A stretch of DNA of 64,000 nt from Patagioenas fasciata (lineage: Eukaryota > Chordata > Aves > Columbiformes > Columbidae). Position numbers and translations under genes: made by a program. The notes under the pieces are model-generated. The model was not told where the DNA came from and did not search any database. It was given only the letters and a program-made list of their open reading frames with translations. Of the stretch, positions 15,401-27,400 are shown piece after piece (position 1 is the first letter of the stretch; every line of letters starts with the position of its first letter). The stretch lies in the NCBI RefSeq assembly GCF_037038585.1, contig NC_092525.1:31956367-32020366 (forward strand), given 5' to 3'.

Positions 15401-18400
15401 CTACTCCACAATATGCCAAATAAGCAGATTTGAGTTGCTTAGAAAGTGCTGATAAGTAAGAACCGTTTAACAGAAAACCTATTTGGGTTCATACTCACCA
15501 AATAACAACCTGCAACTATTGAGAGAAAAAGAATATACTTAAAAATTTTTTTAACATGTTAAGACAAACTTGGCTTTTCTCTATTTCACACAATAATATA
15601 ACTCTACAGACAGAGACCAAGACTGAAGGCAAAACTATGACCACATTCAAACACTTTATAAAAAGAAAGACTTTTTGCATTTTTGGTCCCGCAAACTCTG
15701 TTTCAAAATGGAAAATAATTATATTTTTAGCTTAATGATAAATTATATTTCTCAGCTGAAACCTGGATACAATCTTCTGTCATCAAAATTGCTAAATGAA
15801 AGATCATCCAGCTGACTTGTATGTGGTTTCTGTAGGAAAGAGGAAAGAGTCACTCTGCAACTCTGATTCCTATCCAATATGCATTTGTACATTAGATTTG
15901 TACATTACAAACATTCAAGCATTTCCGGACAGAACACAGCAGTGGTATCACAAACATCTGAATTCCTTTTAAAATAATTTCGAAGTGTCAGTGTTGAGCA
16001 ATAGATGCGCTCTCGTGTGCAAAGAAGTAAAAACACGTACTTGAACCCAAGATTCTCCAGTTCCTGAACCGTTATCTCCAAGAGAGTAAACCTCTAGAGT
16101 ACATCTCCACATGACACATTTATCTAAAGTGGCTGCACACATATAATGATGGCTTTTGTTTAGTGATCATGGTCATCTTGAGTTTGTTTAAATACTGCAC
16201 CGAAAGCTTATAAACTAATCCCAGAACATTTTGAAATGCTTCAAAGCTTTTAGCGGGGGAATCTCTTGCATAGGCTTTGTAGACAAAGCTGACCACAGTT
16301 CACTGGAATCAGCCAGCTCAGATAAGTCAGATGAAAGCAGACATTTCCTGAAAATATCTTGAAAGCTTTCCATTAGACTGTACCAGGGGTATACACTAAA
16401 AACAGCAAGTGCCCATGCTTGTATAGCAACCAGTCTTCCCACTGCTTTCTCCGTTCTTTCTTATTTGTATCTGTTTATCTGCTTCATTTGATATCTTGCA
16501 AAGTTCTTTGGGAGGAAAAGATGCAACTTCCACATTCTAGCTTACAGTGCCTTATAAAGCAGCTGTTACTGTAACAAAAAATTCTGCTCAATGTACCAAA
16601 CATTGCAACAGGAAGACTCAGAAATCTACCACTGCCAAAATTGCTACACATGACAAAATAACAAAAACAAAACAAAACAAAAACACAAAAAAACCAAGAA
16701 ATTTGTTCTACAGAATATTTTAAAGAGTCACCCACTCCGTGATAGACATGAATGCAATTATTTTAACATAATTCTCTGGCTGTCAGTGTGTACTCTAAGA
16801 AGGTCAATACAGCATTGCTGAATGTGTGGTCATAAAGATGGGAGTGCCTCAGGCTAGATTTTCAATAAAGGCTGCGACTGGCGGTTCAGATTTTATACAA
16901 TAATTTGATTGAATAAATCCTGCTGTTCACTAAGGAACAGGAAATACTCCACTGTTGTGATCTCCCTACATTTTATACTTTGAGAAGGACAGTTACACTG
17001 TCTAGTTTCATGCACATCATTTCACAGCAATGAATTAGAAGCCCAGGTTTCTTTAATAGTCCACAGACTGAAGGGCACGTAAGTACTTTTAATAGCTTCT
17101 TGAGGACCAGCACACTATAAATGGAGCCTAGGTCTAATTTAAGCACCAAAATTAGGTGTTATGACTATCCAACATGCTGTATCCTACCAAGAGTAAATAG
17201 GCACTCTCCAACAAAGAGAGGGTAGCACTATCATAATGTAACACAAAGTATTAAGCAGTGGTGACACTTGAATTCAATACAGCAGTAATGATAATAGTCA
17301 TTCTGCGCAATAGCGTATCACAGAAAGGGTGGGGGCAGCCTGACGGCACGCTGTGAAATGAAGCGCAGGCCGAGTCCCCAGCACAGGCTGGCCATGCATG
17401 AGAAGGAAGTGGTGAGCCACAATATCGGTGCACAAAATGGGGTGCAAGCAAAGTCCAACAGTTGCTACTTTAAACAAAACAACCCTGCCCCCCTCCAAAC
17501 AAAAAATACTTGAGGTCTTAGTAGTTTCTTTTGAGGTATACCCTGAAATCCCATGCTCAGTCTGCTTTCTGTAGTCTCTGTTCTTATACCTCCTGCCCCA
17601 CAGGGTCTCTGTAATACAGTCTTTCATCCTCCTGGAAAGAGGCAGCATTATCCTCTGCCAGGGTGCTGCTTCTGCTCCTTCAGTGTCAGGAGTGAGATGA
17701 GCACGCTGTGCTGGAAGCAGGCCAGGCCTGGGAACACACACTCTGAATGGGTTCTCCTCTTGCAAGGACAGAAGCCAGCAAAGAGCCACTCTGACTCAGG
17801 CCCCATACAGCTCTGATCTAAACGAGATTACATGGGATGCAACATGCAACGGCTCTCAGTATAGCTAAGAGGAAGCCAGAGAAGACTTTAATAGAGTGTC
17901 ATTGTTTTTACAAGCAGTATTAGTAAGAGATGACAGATTCTTTGGTGGACTGCAGGAGGTGAGAAAAGGCCACAAGGTGAGGACCTGTCTCCAACGGGTT
18001 GCTGAGGTCCTCAGTAGCCTTTCCCTGCATGCTTCTGGCTTCCACTAAATATTCAGGTTTCATTAGAATTCCCAAATAATTAAATATTCCGCTTTAATAT
18101 TTGCAGAAATTATGCAACACTCATCATCTTCTTAGAGCAACGTTAACACTCATTCTACCCCATCTACATTCTTCACATCCTCTCCTAACGCTGAAGTGAG
18201 CGTAGTTGAAGACCATGAGATTGTAAGAACTTTACAATAAGCTGAAATCAACAGGAGTTTTATTTCCCCAGAATAACATCAAAAATAAAAACTACTCTGT
18301 TTTAGGTTCAAATATAATTCATTTTTGCGGCAGACCCTTAGAAAGCAAAAGTGAAAAAGGACTTGGTTCTCTGCTTCTACTGATTGCTATCAAGACTGTC

Positions 18401-21400
18401 TGCTGCTTGTATAACATTTTAAAGCAACTGTAAAACAATCATTAGGTATGTAAACATTCAGAGCTCATAATATGCACAGAGACCAGCAACATTAACTTCT
18501 GATCAAAAGTCACCACTTCCTTAAATGTACAGAAACTACTTGAAAAATTCATAAGATCTGTTTCACAAATTACCAATTCAACCATAAGAATATATAGTAA
18601 AAATGACAAAAGATTTGTTCTTATAGTTGATAAAAAATTTATGCCAAGGCATTCAAGTAAAGTTACTTTCTGTGTTCTGATTTAATGAATCATTTGAGCG
18701 GTATCTGGCTGGGTGACACAGATGTAAGGCTCGCTGAAGCCTACTCTAATGCCTGCTGGTACCGTCCTCCTTGGGACAGCAGAGCCAGAACAATGTGTCA
18801 GGCTGCAGCAAGATCAAGAAAGTAAGTGCAGCGCCAGGCTGCGCCAAGGTTGGCCCACAACACTTCTTGACCTGCGAATGTCTGTAAGCACTTCTCTGTC
18901 CTGCAGGCTCCAGTGACCCAGGAAACACAAAAGCAGCAGCAGCAGCAGCGTGGTAATAAACAGTCTCTGGGATAAGATTTTTGCAATCTTGTAATTCAAG
19001 CTGAAAGACGTAAAAAGATTGCCTGATGGTTTAACCCTGCTGAAAGGCAGGGCCTGCCACTGTGTGAAACCACCAGTGATTTCTTAAAAGGTGAACTCAT
19101 GTTAAATGTTTCATAGGAATTTGTGAGAGAACTGTCTGTTTTACACACTGCAAAGCTTGTGTCTTTAACTTCAGAAATGTACATGAATTTGGAAAACAGA
19201 AACTGAGGAAGCTACTTGATGCATATGACTACAGCTTCTATAGATGGTGCCTCAGGGTAGAAGCTTACTGAAAGACACTATAATAAAATCAGGCTTCCTA
19301 TCAGGAAAACCCTTCGGAAGAATTTAATTCTACAGTAAGCAGAACAAAGCTAAGAAGGACTATAGGCACTGTACTAGCATAATCTTAAGCAGTAAATCTA
19401 ATCCTCATAAAAAATAAAATACTGGGCCTCAGTATTCCCCTGAGAAATTTGGGAGTTGCTAAAAAAGCTTTCCCCTCTCAAAAAAGTTTCCTACAATAGT
19501 CAAACAAACATATTTAGAAGCACACTGTATCTTTATCGAAATAATTTTACTTTAATCATGAAAGCGAAATCTTTCAAGAAATTAGAAGTAAAATGAGAAA
19601 TGAAAAGTGTAACAGTTACGCCCAATCCAGGTAATACAATACACATCATTTTGTCTTTCTGTCAGAGAGGAGAATGTCTGTCAGTAGCAAATGGAAGAAA
19701 GTGAAATGTACTCCTCCTTCAGCCCACCAGCCCTCTTTACAAATGCCTAAAGCTTAACTTTTCTTTTTTTAACATAACATTAAGCTTCTGCACTGTTAAC
19801 ATGTTTTTGCAAGTGGGACAATCCTGTTCCGTCAAAAGAATTTAGTTCATTTGCGTGAAAAAATAATTAATCGATTTGCCAGTTAATCTAAAGAAATCCT
19901 TCCCTCCTTTTATCTGAAAATTAAATCTTGCCTTACCTAGTCTATCGAAACAGTTGTGTATGAGAATATTTTACATTAAAGGGTACTTACACAGATAACA
20001 AAACGATAGCAATTAGAGTCCATTCAGGCATCTTGTGAATAATATTTCTGTTTGTTAACCTGAAAAATAATTTAAAAATAAAATCAGAACATTTCAAAGC
20101 GAAAGTAAACAGATTTCAACTGAATTTCGGTTTAAGTCTACCACTTAGAGACTTAATACACTGAGTTACAATGTAGCAGTTACACCTGTATCGAGCAAAT
20201 CACCAACTTTCAGGCTTCTCTCTCATCTTCTCCTGTAACAGAAAAATTGCAGAATTCCCAATATGTCTCTTTTTTCTAAATGAAAGCGGGACGGGGAAGA
20301 CCGAACAGAAGCTAATCCTCTGAATTAGCTCACAAATAGTCCTGGCTGCAGCGAGGGCTCAGCTCTCGCTCGTACCCACCGGGAAACTCTCAGAACCGGA
20401 CACGCGTTTCTGAAAAGCCGGGCCTTCCTGCACTTAGTTTCCCCCCCGTTGGCTTCAGATCCAGATTTGCTGTAAAAGCTAATGTTGCGGAAACAGACTG
20501 GATTTTATAAGACACTGGAGACAACCCTCTGATGATTCCTGTTTTTAAATGGAAACCCGGAATTCTAACTTGCGCAAGGAGAACCGCTGCAGGTACAAGA
20601 GCAAGAAAATGAGGTGTGAATGAAAAAACACAGGCGAGCTCAACAAAAGTGCTGCTCCATGTTATACCTGCTGACCCACCTGGCTGAATTTTGTAAAAAG
20701 ACAGATCGGCTTTAAGTCAAATGTTAATCTGACTTAAAACAATTCACGTGTGAATTGCTATGGCTGAACTCAGGCATGACCCATGCTGTTCACAACAAGG
20801 AATTTCATGGAAAAGTCACTGCTAAAAATGAAAATGTGGCTATGTGGGCACCTAAAAGGCAGCAGAATTGATTTTATTCAGGCAGATGGCACCATCCAAC
20901 AGAAATACTGAGGGGGGAGTGCCTCCCCATATTTGCGTCCTTCTTGCTCTCAGCTTCCCTTCTATGCAGCCTTGTATACACTGAAATTGAGAATGAAGCT
21001 ACCCTGTCATTCATACCCGTTTCTACAGGCACTGGTGAGGATGGGAGGTTGCTTACAATGAAATACTTGGCAACAAATTAAAATCCAGGGTTTTCTTCCC
21101 CAGATTTTTTTTTTATAATTTTAAATTTCTTTGGGCAAGTATACAGTTACCCAAAAAAAGCGTTGAAAAGTGGAAAAATAGAAGTATTTGTACTTGCCAT
21201 TGTCAAAATTAAAATGGTTAACTATTTCCTCAAGATTATATTCAAAATGGTCATAAAGAATACAGTTATCAATAAGACATCTTATAGGATCATTTTTCTT
21301 CTCAAATCCTCAAGTCTTCCAACAAAAATAAGATTTCAAAGCAATGATTATTCAAATAGTGTCTCAACAGCCTGAGTTTTGTTAAATGATGAAAGGAAAA

Positions 21401-24400
21401 GCAATGTTTTGTACTACATGTACAGGAATTGTCATATCAAAATAGAACTAGCAGTTCCATCAAATAGAGATTATTTTTATTATTCAAAGATGTGTGTTTC
21501 CCCATTACTATTTGAAATAGGTAATGGCATTAGCTGGCAACAAAGGTTGTACCTGGTAAACTGTCACATTTTTCTGGCTATAAAACAAGAGACAAAACAA
21601 AGGCTGCACAGCTTGACTCAATACTGATGACAGTGACAAACACTACCAAGAAATGCCTGATGGAATCATCTTGACAAGCAACTCAAATAAAACCTTCCAG
21701 TTAATCTGCTGTGCTGAGGCACAATGGAAGAGACAGCTCCAGGCGTCCTGGGAAAACTCTGTCAAATAGAGAAAGCAGCTTTATTTCAATGCTCTACAAG
21801 GAGTTATTATTGATTAGAGCACAGGAAGGTGTCACTCTTGTACACAAACTGAGAGATGCAGTTATTTGTGTCAATTAACTCTTATTCAATGTTAGTATTG
21901 ATTGGCAAGATCCGAACACTAGTCATTGCCATCAATATGCTCTTTATGAAAGAGGCAGTCAAAAGACAGAGCTAAGCAGCAGGATACACAGTATGGATCT
22001 GCTGCTGAACTGCTGGCTCTGCCCGGGTGAACAGTCCAGTCAGGCTTCCACAGCGACTCACCTTTCCACACAACACCTGGCCTAAAGCACTTGTGCAGCT
22101 GAAAAAAACCCCAGCATTTCAGGCTGATCAGACTAAAGCTAGCAACCTACAGGTGTGAAGCCTTAAATAATAAGGAGCAGCGGAAGGACAATCACTTTCA
22201 AAAACAAGCTGTGTGTCAACACCAAGGCCTCTGAAGAGCAAAGCTTTCAGAAACAGCAAAGTGCAAGTCCTCTGTAAAAACGGGTCACTAATTCTTTGTC
22301 TTGCCTCTAGCCAAAACTGTTACTTCAGAACAATTCATGAAACAGAGGTCAGTAGATTTCTGTCCTAAACATATGAGGGGGAAATGTTAAAACTCTACAA
22401 AACTTTGTGTACATGATTTGAGTTTTGCCCTTAAAGAGCGCGGCTAAGTTCTCCCTCACCTGCCCAAAGAGAGAAAACAAAATGCAGCTTTTCAAAACAC
22501 GACGTGTCTACTTTCTTGGCCTCTGTAGGGCAGGATAGGAAAGTCAAGAAGGTTGGATGATCCCAAATAGCTGTGGGGATTGCTTGGTTGCTGGTTTGTG
22601 GGTGGTGTGGTTCACCGCAGCTGGACTTGACTGCTGCCAGCAGCCAGCAGGACCTGGGCAGCAGTTTTAATGCTCTAGAAAGGAGCTCAGACTGAGCAGA
22701 TAGATCGCAGTGGCAGAAGCTGACAGCATAAAGGAGTAAAGAGCAAGATGCATAAAAATTCCATCCCAAATGACCTCTCAATATCTGACTAACGCCCAGC
22801 CTGTAAAGAAAGAGAACTCCAATATGGAAGTTGTAGGAATACAGGGGAGTCCAAGGTTAAAGTAACCAATAAATAAAAAAAGTAAACCCAAAAATGACAG
22901 AAAAAGAGCACACACACTTGGTTCTACTTATTTTCCTTTAGTTGTCTTCCCATTTAATTACCATCAGATGCAAATTTTCCTAGCAGAACTCCATGAGCAA
23001 ATGATGGCCTGATTCGTAAACAGTGCCTGCACATCCCTAAGTGCCTTGTGCAAGAACTTGAAATGGGACCACAACAAACTTGAAGATATAGGAAAGAAAT
23101 GCAGCAATGCGGGAGCTCGCCACCCTTTCCTCAGCAGGATTACATTTCTGGGGATTTCTAGGAAACAATTTGATAACAGAAACACTGTCCAATGGGGAAT
23201 GGCAGACGGACATTTTTCTTTGTACCTATTTATAAATTATAGTCTTGAGGATTATTTCCTTTTCTAGAAGTTTCTTCATCCTTACAATGAGAATATACTT
23301 GTCATCTATGAATCTATGAGCTCAATTTTTAACATGTTGCTATGAATTTAACTAATAGAGAGTAACAGTGAGTTACTGGTACTAAATGTACATTTGGTGA
23401 AAAAATGTTCCTCTGAGCAGCTCCATGCTTGCTGTCTTTCAGTTTTACCCAGTATGTCCATGTTCTTACACTGGGAGAAAAAAACCAAAAGTGTCCCAAA
23501 TGGACAAGATTTTCTTTCTCTCTTTCTCTAATTTACCTTTGTTGCAAAGTGAAGTCATCAGCATCTTTGCAAACAAAGCAGCCTTTTTGTTCACACACGC
23601 AGATAACCAGGCGCAGGCCTCTGTAACTTCAGTTCAAGAGTCTGACCTGTTAGTTTGGCTGTTTGCCTGTTCTGTGAGGCAGCAAGGAAACCTCATGGGC
23701 TTAGGACACAAAATTGTGACTTTAGGAGACTTCAGCTATCTGTAATTTTCCCTCAACTTGCACTAAGATGAGCGAAATTTAATTAACCCAGATCAGAACA
23801 GGCAAATACTAAAGCATAGATTGTTTTTCTTTAGGCTTCAACTAGACTAATTTAACCATGAAAGAGTTCCTCTACACTCTGGAAAAGACCAACATATTTA
23901 TGTATTGTAGTATAATTTAGTTTGATGACAACCAGCAAAAATGAGCTACTACTGTACTTTAGGCTCTCTTCAAGAGAAACCCATTTACTTGAGAAAAGTC
24001 ATTAACATTCAGGTATTTTCACAAGTTGCTGATCAACTTGAAACCCAGAACCTAAAGTTCCACTTAACACAGGTAACAGGTAAAGCCTACTAGTGAGTGT
24101 ATATGCTCAGTAACATACACTCACAATACATATTTAAAAGCTAAAATAGTATTGTCTTGGAAACAAGATAAGACAAAGCTGTAATAAAAAGCCTTGAACA
24201 CATCATTAGGAAACAACTGTATGATACTCATTGACAGAGTCCAATGTCAATGACAAAGCTCCATAAAAGGCATTAAAATACTGGCAACCATAGGACACAG
24301 ATGAAATTCTATTTTCAATATGAAATATTATATTAAAAAAAACCCAACCACACATTCACTACCATAGTCATTTAGCCTCAATTTATATATAAATAGCTAA

Positions 24401-27400
24401 TTTTCTCTTGATCTTTTAACAAAGTGCCCTTACACACTCTGGAGAGTTATTTGACATCTCAGTTTTCGTAACAAAAGCTTACAGGCACTGAGGGACTTTG
24501 TTTGGGAAGAGCTCTAACCATTCTAAAATGTCTCTTGAGATCCCTGTAGTGCATTTCCCAGCAGTGGTGATTGACTAAAATGCTGCCCAAAGGAGGCTGA
24601 ACTGCAAGTGTTCCTTTAAAAACCAATGGAGCTGAAAATCGTTGTTGCTTAGTTCACCACATGCTCTTTTACCCTTCCTCAGCTAAGCTCTACTACAGCC
24701 ATGTGTTTTATCTCCTACCCTCTTTGGCAAGTTCTCCAGCCTGAAACATTTCCAGTACAAAAAGCAGGAAAGATCACTAGCATTTGTCAGTGCTCCCTCC
24801 ATAGTCATTAAGCATTTTAAGCACATTAACAAAGAGAGTAACATTTAAATAATTTTTATACTCTGCAAACATAACTACCACTTAAAACCTATCCCAGGTC
24901 CACCTGACAAAGCATTCAACCTAAAAAATCAGAGAGACCACTCATATTGAATAAATCTAAACCTCCATACAGAAATGGAAATCCAAACCTATGCCTTTAT
25001 CTTAATATCCATGAGCTAGATTTTGTGTATCAACAGACCCTTCCATATCAGAAAGGCAAGGAGAAAGGACCCAAAGGTTTTTATTGCTTCCCTACTACCT
25101 GTATTTTTGTATTATTTTACTATTAGTGACAATAAAACTCCATTTATTTTGAGATAGATATGTATGTTTATACAGGCACTTATAAATTCTTGTGTAGTGC
25201 TCACAAAAGTCTTCAACCATCTCCTGCCCAAGATGCTGATTTTCTGAGCAATTTATCTGGAATCTTCACAGTAAGAGAGCCCCAAGAACTTCCTACCATT
25301 ACCTTCAACTTACTTCCTAAAAAAAAGACTAAAAAACAAACTCACGAGGTGTTATCCGAGGGATACTAAATAGAGCAGGGGAGACACTTAAAATACGATA
25401 AATTACTGCCATAAAAGCAAGGTATTGGAATTTAAGCCCAAATTTAGTTCCATGCTGTAAATCAACAGGTGTGTATATACATACATATACGTTTTTGGAC
25501 ATCCATTTTGGCTTCAAGGCTCCTTTGCTATAAACCACTTTTAAAACTTCATATTCTGTTCACATTGTCTTTGAATAGCAAAAATGATTTAAAATAGAAG
25601 CTCCACTTTTGAGAACCTCCAGGACTTCTTACTAATCAATCACAGAAAAGTAGATAGAAAATATCAAATGTAGGTTTTTCCAGTTCTATCAATCCATAAG
25701 CTAAAGTGACTATTAACCATTTAGACTGCAGAGCAACAAACTGGTTTAAGACACAAAGATCTTATTAAAATAGCAGGTATATACACAGTATATTCATGCT
25801 GCTCTAGTATAACAAAAAATACCTTTCCTAGTTTCAGTGTTGTCAAAATAAAAGGTCAATCACAACTTAAAAGACTGAAATTACAGAATCAAGTTCAAAC
25901 ACTAACAAGTCTTTTTAATGAAAGAGATCACGCACAGAGTCATCAGAAAGAAAAAGAGTATTTTCCATAGTAAGAAATCCTGCATGTAGAGATCTGTGGT
26001 TTTGTGGCATACTTAAAAATGTCTGATAAATTGCAAGGAATTGGGTAGAGCCGGGTTCCTACTCACCAAAGCCAACATTTCATATAATCTAGGTTCAAAT
26101 TACAAAAGTTGTGTCCCAAAGAAAACCTTAAGATATTCAGAGAAGTTACCATCATTCTGTTTTCCCTCCTTCTTTATCCCAGGGTTTCCAAATACTGTCT
26201 TTAGTGCTTCTGACTGAAGCGGAAGTTTCATCTGTGATGATGAAGTGCCCACTAGATCTACGTCTCCTTGAAATCAGGAACAAGACAGGTCAAACTGGAC
26301 CTCCTTCTCTAAGAAGCCAGTGGTAACAATTATTAATCACATTAAAACCATTTAGGCCGGCTGCAGGGAGCCAGAGCAAAAGAAGGTGACAGATCTCAGA
26401 AACTCACACTTAATAGGAGGTGACGAGGTAGCAGAACCTTTAAAAGACTCACCATCATCCTCCAGAGACCGCTGGCCTAGTTTTTCAAAATCTACAAATA
26501 CTCCTGGTGACCCAGCCACTGTCAGGAGCAGGGGAAGGGCTGACTTGTTAGTCCACAGGGAGTGTGGCGTTACCTACATGAACACACAGCTAGAAAAGGG
26601 CCAGCCTGCAACAGGGCCCTCTCTGTGCCCAAATCACGAATCGTTCAACAGCATGTTTAATTAATCAATCAAGAAGAATCTCTAAATAAAGACACATACT
26701 CACCGGAAAGTTTTGACAAGATTTTTTAGCTCTGTGTAAACATCACCTGGAGTAATCTGAAGAGGGCCCAAAACTGCAGGTAATCTGGAAGGCAAAAGAC
26801 CCTGGTCAATAAACGTTTTCCTTTCCTTCACATTTCTTCTCAACTAGGACTTTCACCAAAGCTCATGAGAGTTAATAAAGAGAGAAAGAGATTTACTTTT
26901 GTGCAGCAGATCAGGCTTGTTTATCAGTAACAGTATGCTTAATGTACAGGACAAATATTTGCATTCCTCCCAATCAAGTTTTTCAGTTTAGACTTGAGCA
27001 CTTGGTACATACAACTATTTTAATATTTCATATTCTATGTCCATCAGAATCTGCTTTTAAACAACTTACAAGAACCTAAGTAGTTTAGATTATCTCCAGA
27101 TAACTGAAGGAAAATTATAAATAAAGGGCTTGCTGTGGAATTTCTTTTTCTGAAGTACATATTCTCATTTTAAGCTCCATGTGTTATACCAACATTTAGA
27201 TTAAAAAACCACACAAGTTTTCATTGTGCTGGCACAATTGTGTTGACTTCTGTCAGCTACTGAAGAGTGGAATGCTGTCAATTCCAAGCTCCAATGCTTG
27301 TAAGCAGGGACAGGTTATTTCCAGAGAACACCTCTGACATTACCTCAGCAGGCTGTGCAAACTGACATCTGCAACTGTACCACAGATGGCTATCACAGAC

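Larger units (their letters stand above)
441..19990 (-). other. RPAP2 intron 11, 19.5 kb, no nested protein gene found
   Basis: Holds two CR1 tails near its 3' end (989-1049 and 1628-1670), several short tandem repeats (1711-1775, 14011-14064, 14883-14924, 18932-18949), an exon-like plus-strand element at 13725-13774, and otherwise unique AT-rich sequence. Small GC-richer patches lie at about 9060-9150, 14820-15000 and 17300-17820. Open frames inside it (up to 163 codons) show no recognisable protein family. Confidence 0.8.

Noticed and set aside
22431..22781. 116-codon minus-strand open frame in RPAP2 intron 10
   Set aside because: Low-information Leu/Ser/Cys-rich sequence with no match to RPAP2 or any family I know; chance frame.
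23298..23322. Possible CR1 terminus (ATCTATGAATCTATGAG)
   Set aside because: Upstream sequence lacks the GGTCCCTTCCAACC block that should precede a CR1 end.
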